A DNA stretch of 64,000 nt from Xylaria sp. FL1777 (lineage: Eukaryota > Ascomycota > Sordariomycetes > Xylariales > Xylariaceae), in assembly GCA_022578965.1 (NCBI GenBank), contig MU400526.1, forward strand, positions 372,001-436,000, given 5' to 3'. A program made the translations under genes and the position numbers. The notes beneath the pieces are model-generated. The model made no database searches, was not told the origin of the DNA, and worked only from the letters and a program-made list of their open reading frames with translations. Positions 47,674 to 59,065 of the stretch are shown in pieces. The stretch's first letter is position 1; each line of letters starts with the position of its first letter.

Positions 47674-48967
47674 TTTTGTGTCAATGTTTGGACGCGTGAG
47701 GGAAAGGATCGATTACCAGAGTGGGGGCTGAAGGAGGCCGCTTGGAAGCGAGACGAAATACAATGTAAATGATAGCGTATTGCGGCGAGTCGGAGGTTAT
47801 GACATAGCGGTTTGGGGATGTTGGCGATTATTCATTAATTTTTCCGATTGTGAATGGAGCTGAATCCTTGTCACCAAGGGCCAGGCTGGGAAATCCAGTT
47901 CTGGTTTAAGTATTATTAGTACTGCAGGGGGGTCAAGCTGGTGACATCAGTCCATGACACAAGGCTCCAACTTCCAACTTCGAGCCTAGCTCTTTAGTAT
48001 ACAAGGTGACGAGCATATAATCGTGGCTGGGAGGGAGAATAGGTTGGAAAAAAAAGTGATTCCGGAGTTCATTCCATAGGATTGGGTATGATAATTACAT
48101 GTATTGATGATTCTTAATAAGAGTTGCAGTGCATCTACACGTACGGCATTCTGGGAGCTTCGCTGGCATCTGACAGAGCTATCCCCGGAAACTGCAGCAT
48201 GTGGGGATTTACCGACATCGTAGGTAGTACTTACTTGCTGTAGAGGCAAAACCCACCTGCACATGCCCCACATGCTCCCGTCGGCGTCCAACCAAATAAC
48301 AAGGCTTCTAGCACCCTCGTAACCTCGAGTTTAGGTCTTCCGATTCTTCTTGTCTTGCTCTCCTCTCGCATCTCGCCTTTTTTGACAGCCGATCGCGTGT
48401 CGAGGAGCTCCATCTACAACACAGCATCGAAGCCTTTTATTTCTTCTCTGTACTACTTTACGTTCTTCTTGTTTTCTTATCTACAGTTTTACTCTTCAAC
48501 TGATCCGGGCGTCTGGCTGTTTCATCTTTGTTTACTTGACTTCCCGAATGCGCGCTGTTTAGTTGGGCTGATTACGGCATATCGAGCCAACCGAGTCAAC
48601 CGTTGGGATTGTGTCTGCAGCGTCTCTAATCTACATACCCTCTTCATCAAGCACGCTACCGGCTCAGGAACAACAGCGGCACGCACGACACGCACGGCAC
48701 GTACGGCACATAGTGGACGTGACTTTTTGGTTAACCGGGCCCGAGGCTCTTGTATACTGCAGTTGAAAGTTCAGTTAGGCGCTTATGAGCAAGCTTATAT
48801 TATTCTAATGTATTCTCCACCACTCCTCTTTCCACGCCTGACGACACGATCATGACCATTGGCCACACAATCTCAATCCCGACGGCGTGACCCATTAAAA
48901 CACTGACATCTCATACTTCCTGTTCTCGTTCATTCGATTCTTATGAGCCTGCTGCTGTGTCCTTGGG
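47674..48967. other. Divergent intergenic region of the KHE-related gene and SRF1
   Basis: About 1.3 kb between two divergent starts. A 166-codon plus-strand frame at 48355-48855 is T-rich in its first half and lies in the SRF1 leader, so it is probably untranslated DNA. A CACGGCACG-type repeat is present near 48680-48712. Confidence 0.5.
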
Positions 48968-49020
48968 ATGGACCGGAACCCATTGAGAGCCACCGTTCCT
49001 GCCTGGGTGGAATTGTATGA
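48943..49020 (+). promoter_or_regulatory. Upstream ORF overlapping the SRF1 start
   Basis: ATG at 48943-48945 opens a 25-codon frame that is out of frame with SRF1 and ends in TGA at 49018-49020, about 50 bp inside the SRF1 coding region. If it lies in the mature leader it would reduce SRF1 translation. Confidence 0.35.
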
Positions 49021-50011
49021 TGAGCAAGTTCACGGTCCTCGGCCGCAGGTTCGCGGCCGCATCCGTCCTCCTCCGCCGAGTGTTCGCCCCGAACAGAACA
49101 AAGGCACCCATCCCCTGAGGCGTCGGGTTTCGAAAGATGGCTACGTCGATTGGGTTGACGAGAAACAAGGTCGAGTCTCCAAGCTCCCGGTATTCTTGAG
49201 AAAGCGTGCCGACCGACCTGGACGACGATGGGACCACTTACGAAGTGCTGAGCCTGTCATTATGGGACTTGGATATCGCGCGCCCGATGAGGATCCCTAC
49301 GACAGATGGCGCGACTTTATTCATTCTTCGTCCTACGGCCAGGAATCTCACGACCAATATGAGGTGGTCAGCCAGGACATCCTAGACCAGCTGATGCCTG
49401 GCCTTGATGACCCCGTACGGACACCGTTATATCCGCTGGACTCGAAGACGATCAAATCTCGGAAGAATGCCTGGTTTATGCGACTAGGAAATTTTGTCCT
49501 CAGGCATCCTATCGCCCCGCTCATGTTTCGCCTCATTGTTCTTATATCTACCATCTCAGCTTTAGCATTGGCGACAGTCATCTATAGAAGGGAAAAAGAC
49601 CCCGACATTGCCAGTGGTAGTAGTCAAACAGAGACGTCACAGGCAATTGTTGCCATCATTATCGACTCGATCGCGATCCCGTACATATTGTACATGACAT
49701 GGGACGAATACACGGGCAAACCTCTGGGTCTACGAGCCCCTGCCCAAAAAGTGTCGCTCACACTTCTCGATCTGGTTTTCATAGTCTTGAAATCTGCAAG
49801 CACGGCGTTGGCGTTCGAAGCCCTCGTGTATCATAGTGGAGCTGGAATGGCGCAAATGGCTAAGGACGGCGTGGAAGAATGGCAATCTCTGGATCTAGCA
49901 AGAGGATTGGCGGCATTAACTTTGGTTGGGTTGATTGCTTGGATTCTCAACTTCACTATCAGTGTTTTTAGATTGGCAGAAAAGCTGGGCGCAATAGAGA
50001 ATGACAAGTAA
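48968..50011 (+). CDS. SRF1: SRF1-like regulator of phospholipase D, 347 aa, four predicted membrane segments
   Basis: A single-exon gene. The first 165 residues are basic, Pro-rich and soluble. They are followed by the family block LRHPIAPLMFRLIVLIST and four hydrophobic segments near residues 180-200, 222-243, 262-283 and 312-332. Between segments 2 and 3 sits the conserved MTWDEYTGKPLGLRAP, the most recognisable signature of the fungal SRF1 family. In yeast, Srf1 is a membrane protein that regulates phospholipase D (Spo14) and so phosphatidic acid levels. Fungal orthologues are larger and retain the membrane core. An ATG 25 bp upstream (48943) starts an overlapping upstream frame ending at 49020. 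The next gene is cullin-1 on the same strand, 1.65 kb downstream. Confidence 0.82.
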   Translation: MDRNPLRATVPAWVELYDEQVHGPRPQVRGRIRPPPPSVRPEQNKGTHPLRRRVSKDGYVDWVDEKQGRVSKLPVFLRKRADRPGRRWDHLRSAEPVIMGLGYRAPDEDPYDRWRDFIHSSSYGQESHDQYEVVSQDILDQLMPGLDDPVRTPLYPLDSKTIKSRKNAWFMRLGNFVLRHPIAPLMFRLIVLISTISALALATVIYRREKDPDIASGSSQTETSQAIVAIIIDSIAIPYILYMTWDEYTGKPLGLRAPAQKVSLTLLDLVFIVLKSASTALAFEALVYHSGAGMAQMAKDGVEEWQSLDLARGLAALTLVGLIAWILNFTISVFRLAEKLGAIENDK

Positions 50012-51052
50012 AATTCCTATCAAACATACCATTCATCACATGATACCCCGGGTTTTCGGTCATGAGCTCTCTGTAATCTCTATGTAATCGAGACACTTAT
50101 CAATATAGCCGCAGTCCCGCCGAACATTGTTATCCCAACGTTACATACATACGACCAGGAAGAGACGTGAGACGAAAACATCAGACAAGACATCTAGCTA
50201 AGGGCGGATGCGCGGTAACGCTAAAAAGAATTGATTTCAGGTACTGCATACTTAGTGGTCGGTTGTCATCTGTCTCATTTCTAATGCATAGGCATGTATT
50301 AGTGTACTCTGGCTGGTTATTTCATTCTCAGGTGAACAGAGACCTTTGCTGAACAGGGTATATTATGGAGAGAGAGGTAGTTATCTAGGTAAGTAGATGA
50401 GTTTTTGGTAAATAACAATGGTAGCAACTCTATGGCGTATGGCACTTGTTCGGAATGATGCAATGGTAGGTAGGTAGAACAATAGTAGAATTTATCTGTA
50501 TTCATAGATAAATACCTAACTTGCCAACTAAGTACACTAGCTAAGCAAGGATCGCATGAGGGGCAATGGAGGGGCGGCGGTAATAGTTGGCAGCACACTA
50601 GCCCCTTTCAAGCCATTCTCATACAGGTTAAGTACTAAAGTTAGTAAGTAGACAATGGGCTCCAGGCACAATACTTACTGTACCCGTGGCGTGTCTAGGT
50701 GCACGTAGGTAGATACTTAGTATGATTCGGTACCTACCTACCTCTTACTCTCCCCCACTTTAGGTAGGCTTCTGCCTCCAGGCCGCCCATCTCAGGAATT
50801 CCCTGGTCCCAACAAATAGGCTAGAGCGTACCTAGAAGCACAACCACCTATCCAACCTCAGGTAACCTCTACCTCCTAAGGTACCGTATACCGTATCTGC
50901 CTTCATACATCGTTACCTACCCGGGTACCTCGCTACCTATATAGATCTACCTGCCTCTGGCTGCCTTCACCCTTCGGTCGTCTTCAGCCTTGAGGGTGCG
51001 TCTGGCCCTTTCCTTCACCAGCTTCTTCCCTGTGCTGCCCGTTCTCTACCCT

Positions 51053-51111
51053 CGACCACGACCACGACGACAACGACGACCACGTCCGCCAACGTCCGCC
51101 AACGTCCGCAG
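51053..51111. repeat. CGACGACCA and ACGTCCGCCA tandem repeats
   Basis: CGA/ACGACC words are followed by three copies of the ten-base unit ACGTCCGCCA. Confidence 0.85.
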
Positions 51112-51197
51112 AACCGTGTCCTACGTGCTCGCAGGCACTGTCGGCCCAGCCAGTGGGTTTGCTCCTGAGCCGGCGAGTGCAACCCTCGAACTGCAGC

Positions 51198-51247
51198 ACA
51201 GACACGCACACAGGCACACACAACCACACAACCACACAACCACACAT
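51198..51247. repeat. CACACAAC microsatellite
   Basis: Repeated CACACA and CAACCACA words in the upstream region of cullin-1. Confidence 0.85.
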
Positions 51248-51630
51248 CGCCTCCCGCATCCGCCTCCGTGACACCCGCAGACACTGGATAGCGCGGCCTT
51301 GACGGCTCGAGCCGCCTCGTTGTTTCTATAGTGCGTTGCTGTCTCATCTACTGTGAAGTGGTCGCCCCTTCAGAAACATCCATCCCCATCGTCGTTATCC
51401 ATCTACCGCCTCCATTCGCTTTCGAGTAGCCACTACACCGTCCTTGTGCTGGACGGTTGCTGCTGTGGCCTCTCGCCTGTCAATATAAATCCTTCCTACC
51501 TTTTGTGTTGCCCTTCTAGCCCCAGCTCCCGCTCACTCTCTAGCATAACCTCTTCGAGCACAACCTCGTGTAGCCCGATATTGTATCGCGAACCCAGCCT
51601 CCACCCTCCGTCTCGCTACGACGCTCTTTG

Positions 51631-51639
51631 ATGTCTTGA
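51631..51639 (+). promoter_or_regulatory. Minimal upstream ORF (Met-Ser-stop) before cullin-1
   Basis: ATG TCT TGA ends 25 nt before the cullin-1 start codon. Whether it is in the transcript depends on the start site, which cannot be seen. Confidence 0.35.
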
Positions 51640-51664
51640 GGAAAACACGTGAACTGACTCCAAA

Positions 51665-54309
51665 ATGTATAATCAAGGTCAACGTATCCACCACTACGAC
51701 TACTGGCAAATACAGCCCGCCATGGCTAGCGCTCTCCTTCCCCGGGCCATACAGATGCCTCCGCAGCCGAACAGAGAGGACATCGAAGCCACGTGCGTAT
51801 ACACCTCTATCGCTGTTCTCGAGCTTGTTATGGCCTAGCTAATGGCTCCCAGTTGGAATTATCTTCAGATCGGCATCACCAAGATTATGACCAGTCTCCA
51901 AGATGGCATGGACATGACGACAGTACGTAGTTCAAGCTCCTCCTTGGGATAAGCGACTGACCGCTTTTTGCAGTATATGGGCATCTACACGTACGCTTTG
52001 CCATTAACGAAAATGCGCAAGACTAATTGACTATAGGGCCGTCCATAACTTTTGCACGTCACAGAAGGCAACGAATATCAGCAATCCCACAGGGGTTGGG
52101 CAGGCTCATAGAGGAGGTAAAACTAAATACTGATTGGCATACATTTTATCTGGACTCTTGGCTGATATTGCAATAGCCCACCTCCTCGGCGAGGATCTGT
52201 ACAAGAAGTTAAAGGATTACCTCGACAGGCACCTTGCCGTGTTGTTCCAGGAGTCCAAGGCCCATACTGACGAGGCCTTGCTTGCGTTTTATATTCGGGA
52301 ATGGGACCGATACACAATTGCCGCCAAGTACATCCATCATTTATTCCGGTATCTTAACAGGCACTGGGTCAAACGCGAGATGGACGAGGGGAAAAAGAAC
52401 ACATACGATGTTTACACATTACATCTCTGCGAGTGGCGCATCGAATTCTTCACCCTTGTTCACGAGAAGGTTATGGACGCAGTACTGAAACTAGTTGAGA
52501 AGCAACGAAATGGAGAAACTATCGAGCATGGGCAAATAAAGCAGGTGGTAGACTCTTTTGTCTCTCTCGGTCTTGATGAGCAGGATGCTTCTAAGTCAAC
52601 CCTCGATATCTACAGGTCACATTTTGAGAGACCTTTTCTTGCTGCCACCAAAGCGTTCTATCAAGCAGAATCTAAGCAATTCGTGTCTGAGAATAGCGTT
52701 GTGGAATACATGAAGAAGGCTGAGGCCCGACTGGACGAGGAGGAGGAGAGAGTTCGTATGTACCTGCATAACGACATTGCCTCTACGCTACGGAAGACGT
52801 GTAACGAGGCATTGATTGCCGATCATTCAGCGTTACTACGCGACGAATTCCAGGTGCTCCTAGACAACGACCGTGAAGAAGACATGGCACGAATGTACAA
52901 GTTACTGTCGCGTATCACCGACGGGCTAGATCCGCTGCGCCAGAAGTTTGAGGCTCATGTAAGGAATGCCGGATTGGCGGCTGTCGCGAAAGTTGCCTCC
53001 GACGCCGAGAAACTTGAGCCAAAGGTTTATGTCGAGGCTCTACTCGAGACGCATACGCAATATCAGACATTAGTAAAACGAGCCTTTACCGATGAACCCG
53101 AATTTACTAGGTCGCTAGACAATGCTTGTCGAGAATTCGTCAACAGGAACGAGATTTGCAAGGCCGGTTCTAGCAGGTCTCCCGAGTTGCTAGCGAAGTA
53201 TACGGACGTATTGTTGCGTAAAAGTGGGACGGGTGTGGAGGAAGCTGAGCTCGATGCTACTTTGACGCAGATTATGACCGTATTTAAGTACATCGAAGAC
53301 AAAGACGTCTTTCAGAAATTTTATTCGCGTATGCTAGCAAGGCGTCTTGTGCATAGCAACTCGTCTTCGGATGACGCGGAGACTAGCATGATCAGCAAAC
53401 TGAAAGAAGCCTGTGGCTTCGAATATACCAACAAACTTCAACGCATGTTTCAAGACATGCAAATCTCGAAAGACCTCAATACAGGATTCCGAGAGCATAC
53501 TAAAGCTCTCCAGTTGGACAAGCCTGCACTCGATTCATCGTATTCGATTTTAGGAACCAGTTTCTGGCCCCTGACGGCGCCCCACACAACATTTAACCCT
53601 CCAGCAGAAATTCAGACTGATCTGGATCGCTTTTCTCTATTCTATAAGAATAAGCATGAGGGTCGCAAACTTACGTGGTTATGGCAGCTCTGCAAGGGCG
53701 AAGTCAAGACTGGATACTGTAGATCATCCAAAACGCCATATACCCTCCAAGTCAGCGTATACCAGATGGCGATTTTGTTACTATTCAATGACAAGGACGT
53801 CCAGACGTACGAGGACATCTTGTCCGCGACGCAATTGACACCTGAAGTACACGATGCTGCTATGGGAATCCTACTAAAAGCAAAAATACTTCACATGAAA
53901 CCGGACGGCGACAAACTCGGCCCTGGCAAGACCTTCCATCTGAACTACGACTTCAAAAGCAAGAAGATTCGTGTCAACCTCAATATTAGTACGAAGACTG
54001 AGTCCAAGCAAGAGGAGGTTGACACGAACAAAACTATCGAAGAGGACCGCCAGCTGGTATTACAGGTAAGATATACTATGATCAAATACAGGGCTCTGTG
54101 TGTGCTAACTCGAGGCATAGTCTGCCATGGTGAGAATCATGAAAGCCAGGAAAAAGATGAAGCACTCTGTCCTAGTTAGTGAATGCATCAGCCAAATCAG
54201 GTCGCGCTTTGTCCCAAAAATTGGGGACATCAAGAAGAATATAGAGATCCTGCTCGATAAAGAGTACCTCGAGCGTTTGGATGACGACGAACTTGGTTAT
54301 CTTGCGTAA
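51665..54309 (+). CDS. CUL1: Cullin-1 (CulA/Cdc53), scaffold of SCF ubiquitin ligases, 790 aa
   Basis: Cullin-1 bridges Skp1/F-box substrate receptors and the Rbx1-E2 module. Six exons (51665-51792, 51853-51922, 51974-51990, 52037-52116, 52177-54065, 54121-54309) give 790 residues. The N-terminal Skp1-binding region reads DIEATWNYLQIGITKIMTSL and YMGIYTAVHNFC. The elongated stalk follows, then the globular homology domain with FKYIEDKDVFQKFYSRMLARRL and LKEACGFEYTNKLQRMFQDM. The neddylation helix is VRIMKARKKMKH, where the Lys in MKAR is the expected NEDD8 acceptor, and the protein ends KEYLERLDDDELGYLA. An in-frame Met at residue 20 is an alternative start. Exon 3 is only 17 nt. Five of the six exons fall at the two ends, and the large central exon is uninterrupted. 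Confidence 0.96.
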
Positions 54310-55731
54310 GATGGTGAATTATGAACGAGAGCAGGCGGTCTGGTACAGGGCTCGGCGCATTGTACACAGACGATTTTCACAGGTCACCTCATTTTTCCTT
54401 TCTCCGCATTAGTCAGCACTACACGTTGACTGTTCATGAGATGGCACGTGCGAGGGCCTGATTACGCTCAACAGTTAGTTGGCCGTTGACATGAGGCGAA
54501 ACGGACTGTGACCACACTTGCCTCGCTCCTTCATCCCTTAGCCCACCTTCACTAGGTCCAGGACGTACCAGATGAAGTCTAAAGCGAGGATTGCGGGATA
54601 CTCCAGTATTGTCCGTGGCATCAACAGATACATGATGGTTGCCTGGTTGATGGGATTCGGAAAATGAATAGTGATAATGGTGAAGGAAGAGGCAGTCGGC
54701 CCTGCTACCCTAACCAGCCTCTTTCAAGCGACAATAACTACGTCTTCTGCTAAAGTTGATGTTATGCACAAATTCGATAATCAGTCAAGAGCTGGAATCT
54801 CCTCTTGTAGACTCGTGGAGCTCAGAGCCAATCTGACGTCCCGATTGTCTGAGCCAGTTCTTGTTCCTTGCATGGCAAATTCATTCGAGCCGGTGAGGCG
54901 AAACGGCGTGGGAGCTTACATATATGTACGCCTAACTGGTCGTAATGAGGTCCTCTATAGATGAAAATAGCTCTCCCAAAAACTGGATTGTATATGTGCC
55001 CCTTTCCGTGTGATATTGCCAATTCTTCAACTTCGTGCAACTACCTAAGTCAAGCTATTTCATTACGTATTGTAAGATTTACGTAGGTGTCCCGCAACTA
55101 TATGGCTATTTAGGTACGTTGTTAATATCAATGGCTGAGTGCAATGACAACACGTAGGTCGTAAATGTCTTATCTACGTAGTATATACTGAGTTATTACA
55201 CTCATGAATATATGGTTATATTACTATCGACGAATTTAAGGCCTTGAGGCCGCAAAGACGAGTATTTTATATACTAACAATATTTCATCCGACTCCCGCG
55301 ATTGGCAGTTAATATATACCTACTGCTATGCATTTGTTCCCTTGTTCTAACAATAGCGGGCGCACGGCGAAAAATGAACCCATGTGCAATACACTCCTGA
55401 CAATTTCATCTGCGAAGCAGATAACTTACAGCTCATCGGGCCGGCCTAGGAGAGGAGACCTCCTGTGAAGCTTTGTTTGCTCGCGTGACTGATTAGAGAA
55501 ATGCGGATGACAGTTGAGCATGGCGCAGACCGAACCCCTGGCACGAATGGTTGGAGGATAGTGTTTCGATAACCTTCACTCGTAATTATAGCTTATCGGT
55601 CGATTTCCTTGTACGAACCTATCCCTTTTGGTATTAATTTATTCGGTTCGTCTAGTCGTACGCCGTTATTCATATCTCATCATCGTATAGTGGTGTGGTT
55701 GATTAGCGTCGGCTGCTTTTGTGACCCAGAT
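54310..55731. other. Convergent intergenic region between cullin-1 and AVL9
   Basis: Both neighbouring genes end towards this 1.4-kb stretch. It has A/T-rich segments and short frames (for example 54671-54964) with no recognised feature. No gene can be supported. Confidence 0.55.
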
Positions 55732-58146
55732 CTATGCCGTTTCGTCGTTAACTTTCCGTCCCTCTTCCGCTCCTATGGCGCCTGTACTGTCTCGGTCCGA
55801 GATCGTGGTGTTTTGTGGGCTTGTAGGGGCAGAGGCTCCGCTATCTTCCCCGGATGCCACCCCATCAAGCACACTTTCGCCAAAGCTATGTTGGGTAAGG
55901 GGCCTGTCTCCATTGTCACCCTCACTGGCCCTATGAGGTATGCTATCCGCTGCAGCTTTCTCAAAGCTTGCGAAGTCACCAGTAGACAGAGCGGGGCTAC
56001 TTAGAGGAGTGCCGTTTTTCTCGCTCCCAGTGTCACTAAATGTGTTAGATGTTGCATTGCGCGACTTGCGCACACTGCCAAAGCCCCAGCCACCTCCAGA
56101 GCTACCATTGCTGTTGCTAGACCGGCCCCAGCCTTCCTTCCGCTTCTGACCCGCCCAGGTTGTCCAACTCCCGATATAAGCGCCGGCCCTAGCTCCAACG
56201 GAGCTCGCTGTTTGTTGTGTCTTGGATGCATCCGCGTTATTTCCATTCTTCCCTGTATCCAATTGCTCGGCTCGTTTTCTTTGGGCTTCTCGCAAAGCTT
56301 CCATGTCTGCGTAAAGTTTGTTGAATACTATAACACCCGAAGTTAGCTATCGCCATTTTGAGCATGATCTGCGACCGATGAAGAGCCTCTTATACTCTTA
56401 AAATAGCCAAAAATGAGAAGATACCTCCAAGAGTTACTTACGGGTGCTTGCTTTTTCGCGCCCGACTGCTAGATTTCTGCCTAAAACTTCCTTCCCTACC
56501 GCAAACCTTTCGTCTAGATGTAAATCTTGCACTTGTTGTTGAATTCGGCGTTGAACATCGTCAATGCTCAGTCCTCCAGCGCAAGGATGCCTCGGCTCGA
56601 CAATATCGAATAGGTGAGAGTCGGTATTTGCATTCCAAAGCCGATAGTTCTCGGTCCTCATCCAATATTCAATCCATTCGTTACCAAAGTCGGTTGAGGG
56701 ATCCCCTTCGACATATGGAAGCGTGGCTTTTGGGTTGCCGGAGTTTTGAATAAGGTAGTTGCGATACTTGACAGCAGAGATGAGCGATAGGAGATACTCC
56801 TCGAACTGAAGCCGAATAAACTCTTCACTTCCGCGGTAACCCATCGTCTTCGGCCGCTGTGGGTTCGCATCATCCCAGGTATCGTTGACTTCCTGGGTGA
56901 TAAAGTCAATCCACCGCCTGTCTGAATGAGAAAGCGCTAACGCATTGCGTAGGGACGGTGACGTTATGGCGATAGTGTCTTCGTCGAGGTTGATTAAGAT
57001 ATCACTATATCTGTCCTTCTGTTGCAATAATAACGAGTTTGTGCTGCCAACTATATATGACTTGGTGCCAAAATCGGCAAGCAGATCAAGCTGCTGAAGC
57101 GGCGTATAGGGCCCGAACAAGCTTCCCTAGGATTTTAATTAGTCTCCCTTCCAATGTCCACAGCAATGAGTTTTTACTACCTTGCCGAAAATCTGTAAGG
57201 GGAGTCCCATGTAGGCAAGTAACGAGTTCCGATCACTAGTTCGCAAGCTCGTTGACCGGGACAACCGTTTCTCGTAACTATTCATATCTGGCCCGGCGCA
57301 ATCTTGCAAATTTCTCAATAAGCCAGGCACAAGAGAAATTAAAGAAAATTGCATCATGCAAAGACGCTCACATCGTGAGCCGAAGAAAAGCATCTAGAAG
57401 GGTGAGTATTTCTCTTGGCCTTCCTTGTTTTGCGCACAGCACTTACTTTAGGTTGTAAAAGGCAGCATTTTAATAAGACCAGAGTCTGCCACCGAAACTC
57501 TCTCACGAGCTCTCGGAGACTCATGCCAAGATATTGATCCCGATCCAGCTCTTCATTCAGCTGACCCCGTTCCTTTTCGTCAGCCAGACTTTCCTGAAAC
57601 CTTCGAAGGATCTCAGTATCAGTGAATTCGCGTTGTGCGAACCACGCACTTGTAACGACGGACAGGCGCTCCCTCAGCATGCCGAAGAATTGTGGAGTAT
57701 CCGCTATGACAACCACTGCCTTCTGAACGGTGGAACGCGTGACGTCGGGAGGTCGGACAAGCAGCTGGGCAGCGTCCATCTGTCTGGTACACGAGATGCC
57801 AAAAAGCGACGTGGCGGGAGAATCATCGGTGGCGGGCCGTACGAGGGTGAAATAGGAGAAATCTTCGGTGGAACTAACGTAACCCATGGATCAAGTCAGC
57901 TCGTTGTCCGTCGCATCTGAAGCCACGGAGAGGGAATACTGACGCATGAGCACCATCACTGAGCGCCATGAAGGGCAGCAGTGTCCAGTCCCATTCCACT
58001 GCGGGATCTCGCCCCTCGGATACGCCAAACCATCTTTCTACCTCGGGTCCTCTATGATGATGAAAGTCGACCACAGCCACCAGGGGCAGGAAACCTGGCT
58101 TTCCAGCGTCGCCGTTGCTCACGGCGTCCGTAGTCGGACTAGCCAT
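55732..58146 (-). CDS. AVL9: AVL9-like DENN-domain protein of the late secretory pathway, 707 aa
   Basis: AVL9 acts in vesicle formation from the trans-Golgi in yeast and contains a divergent DENN module. Five exons (58146-57944, 57873-57447, 57393-57181, 57126-56442, 56327-55732) give 707 residues. The conserved N-terminus has VDFHHHRGPEVERWFG, LLPFMALSDGAHA, EDFSYFTL, SLFGISCTRQ and RSTVQKAVVVI. The middle has FGPYTPLQQLDLLADFGTKS and LLQQKDRYSDILINLDEDT, and the following helical region includes WIDFITQEVNDTW. The last exon is low-complexity, rich in Gly, Ser and Thr, and probably disordered. The ATG at 58146 (MASPTTDAV) is preferred. The frame stays open to an ATG at 58245, but that extension is Ser/Asn-rich and lacks family character. 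Confidence 0.94.
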
Positions 58147-59030
58147 TGCAATAGTGGGAAAGTTGATCGAAGAGTTCGAAGTCAATTGGAAAGCTGGCTC
58201 GGGAGAGAGTCGGTTGTTGCTCGTAGAAACAGGACGGCCGACCAATCAAACCCGGAGATGCGGTACGACAGCACGCTGCTGTTGCGGATGTACTTCAATG
58301 GTGCCAGCACTTAGGTCAGGTATACAGTGAGGTGGCCGATAAACACGGCATTCCAGACAGTGTAGGTAGCGAGATGCAGCAAGCAGGCAGAAGAAGGAGA
58401 GGCTTGCGGCCGGACAGTTGGTCAGTGGAATGGCGGTATCAAGATTGCCAAGCTTCGAGAAGATATATGCGATGGTCTAATGGAGATAGATCCCTGCGCG
58501 TGTTTTGCAGGGGAAAAGTAGATAGGTAATTGGATGGCAGGTGGATCGACAAGGACAATTGATCTATGGATATGTAGTAGAACGCAGGCGGAAATCATGA
58601 GATAGACATGGCTGACTAGCGAGCAAAGGCTAGGATGGGAGTAGGACTGGGATAACAATATCAGCTAAATAATAGCTTGTGTTGGAGCTGCCTATGATCG
58701 ACTATATGCAACTTGGCAGAGAGCCTCGTTGTTGAGCGTGAGTTGCCTTGGACCGGATAGATGTAGGATTAATAGTAGACAGTCATAAACAACATCAGCG
58801 CAGCCATAGTCGAGTTCCTATGCCCATCCTCTCGCCGGCAGTCGAGTAGAGAGGAGTAGAGTATCAACAGACGGCTAGACTAGGTAAGTATCTAGAGAGC
58901 ATGCTTTTGAAGACGAAAAAAAAATAACGGAATCTAGGATTGCGAGGGTGAAGATGTGGGGCGGGCGAAACCCAGCATTTGCATTCGACCATTCAGGGAC
59001 CTCTGTGACACCCAGGTAGCTACGCCCGGT

Positions 59031-59065
59031 TAGTAGGTAGGTAGGTAGGTAGGTAGGGTAGGTAG
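59031..59065. repeat. (GTAG)n microsatellite
   Basis: About eight GTAG units in a row, continuing into a TAGGTACCT-type patch. Confidence 0.92.

Larger units (their letters stand above)
50012..51664. other. Intergenic region and leader upstream of cullin-1
   Basis: It contains TAGGTACCTA-type patches (50695-50945), C/A/G repeats (51053-51111 and 51198-51247) and a C/T-rich leader from about 51350. Frames in the leader are low-complexity. A two-codon upstream ORF lies at 51631-51639. Confidence 0.6.

Noticed and set aside
48355..48855. 166-codon ORF upstream of SRF1
   Set aside because: It lies in T-rich leader or promoter DNA and has repetitive Thr/Arg composition from a CACGGCACG repeat. 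No domain was recognised.
50990..51631. ORFs in the cullin-1 upstream region
   Set aside because: They follow C/A- and C/T-rich repeats and translate to low-complexity Pro, Ser, Thr and His stretches.
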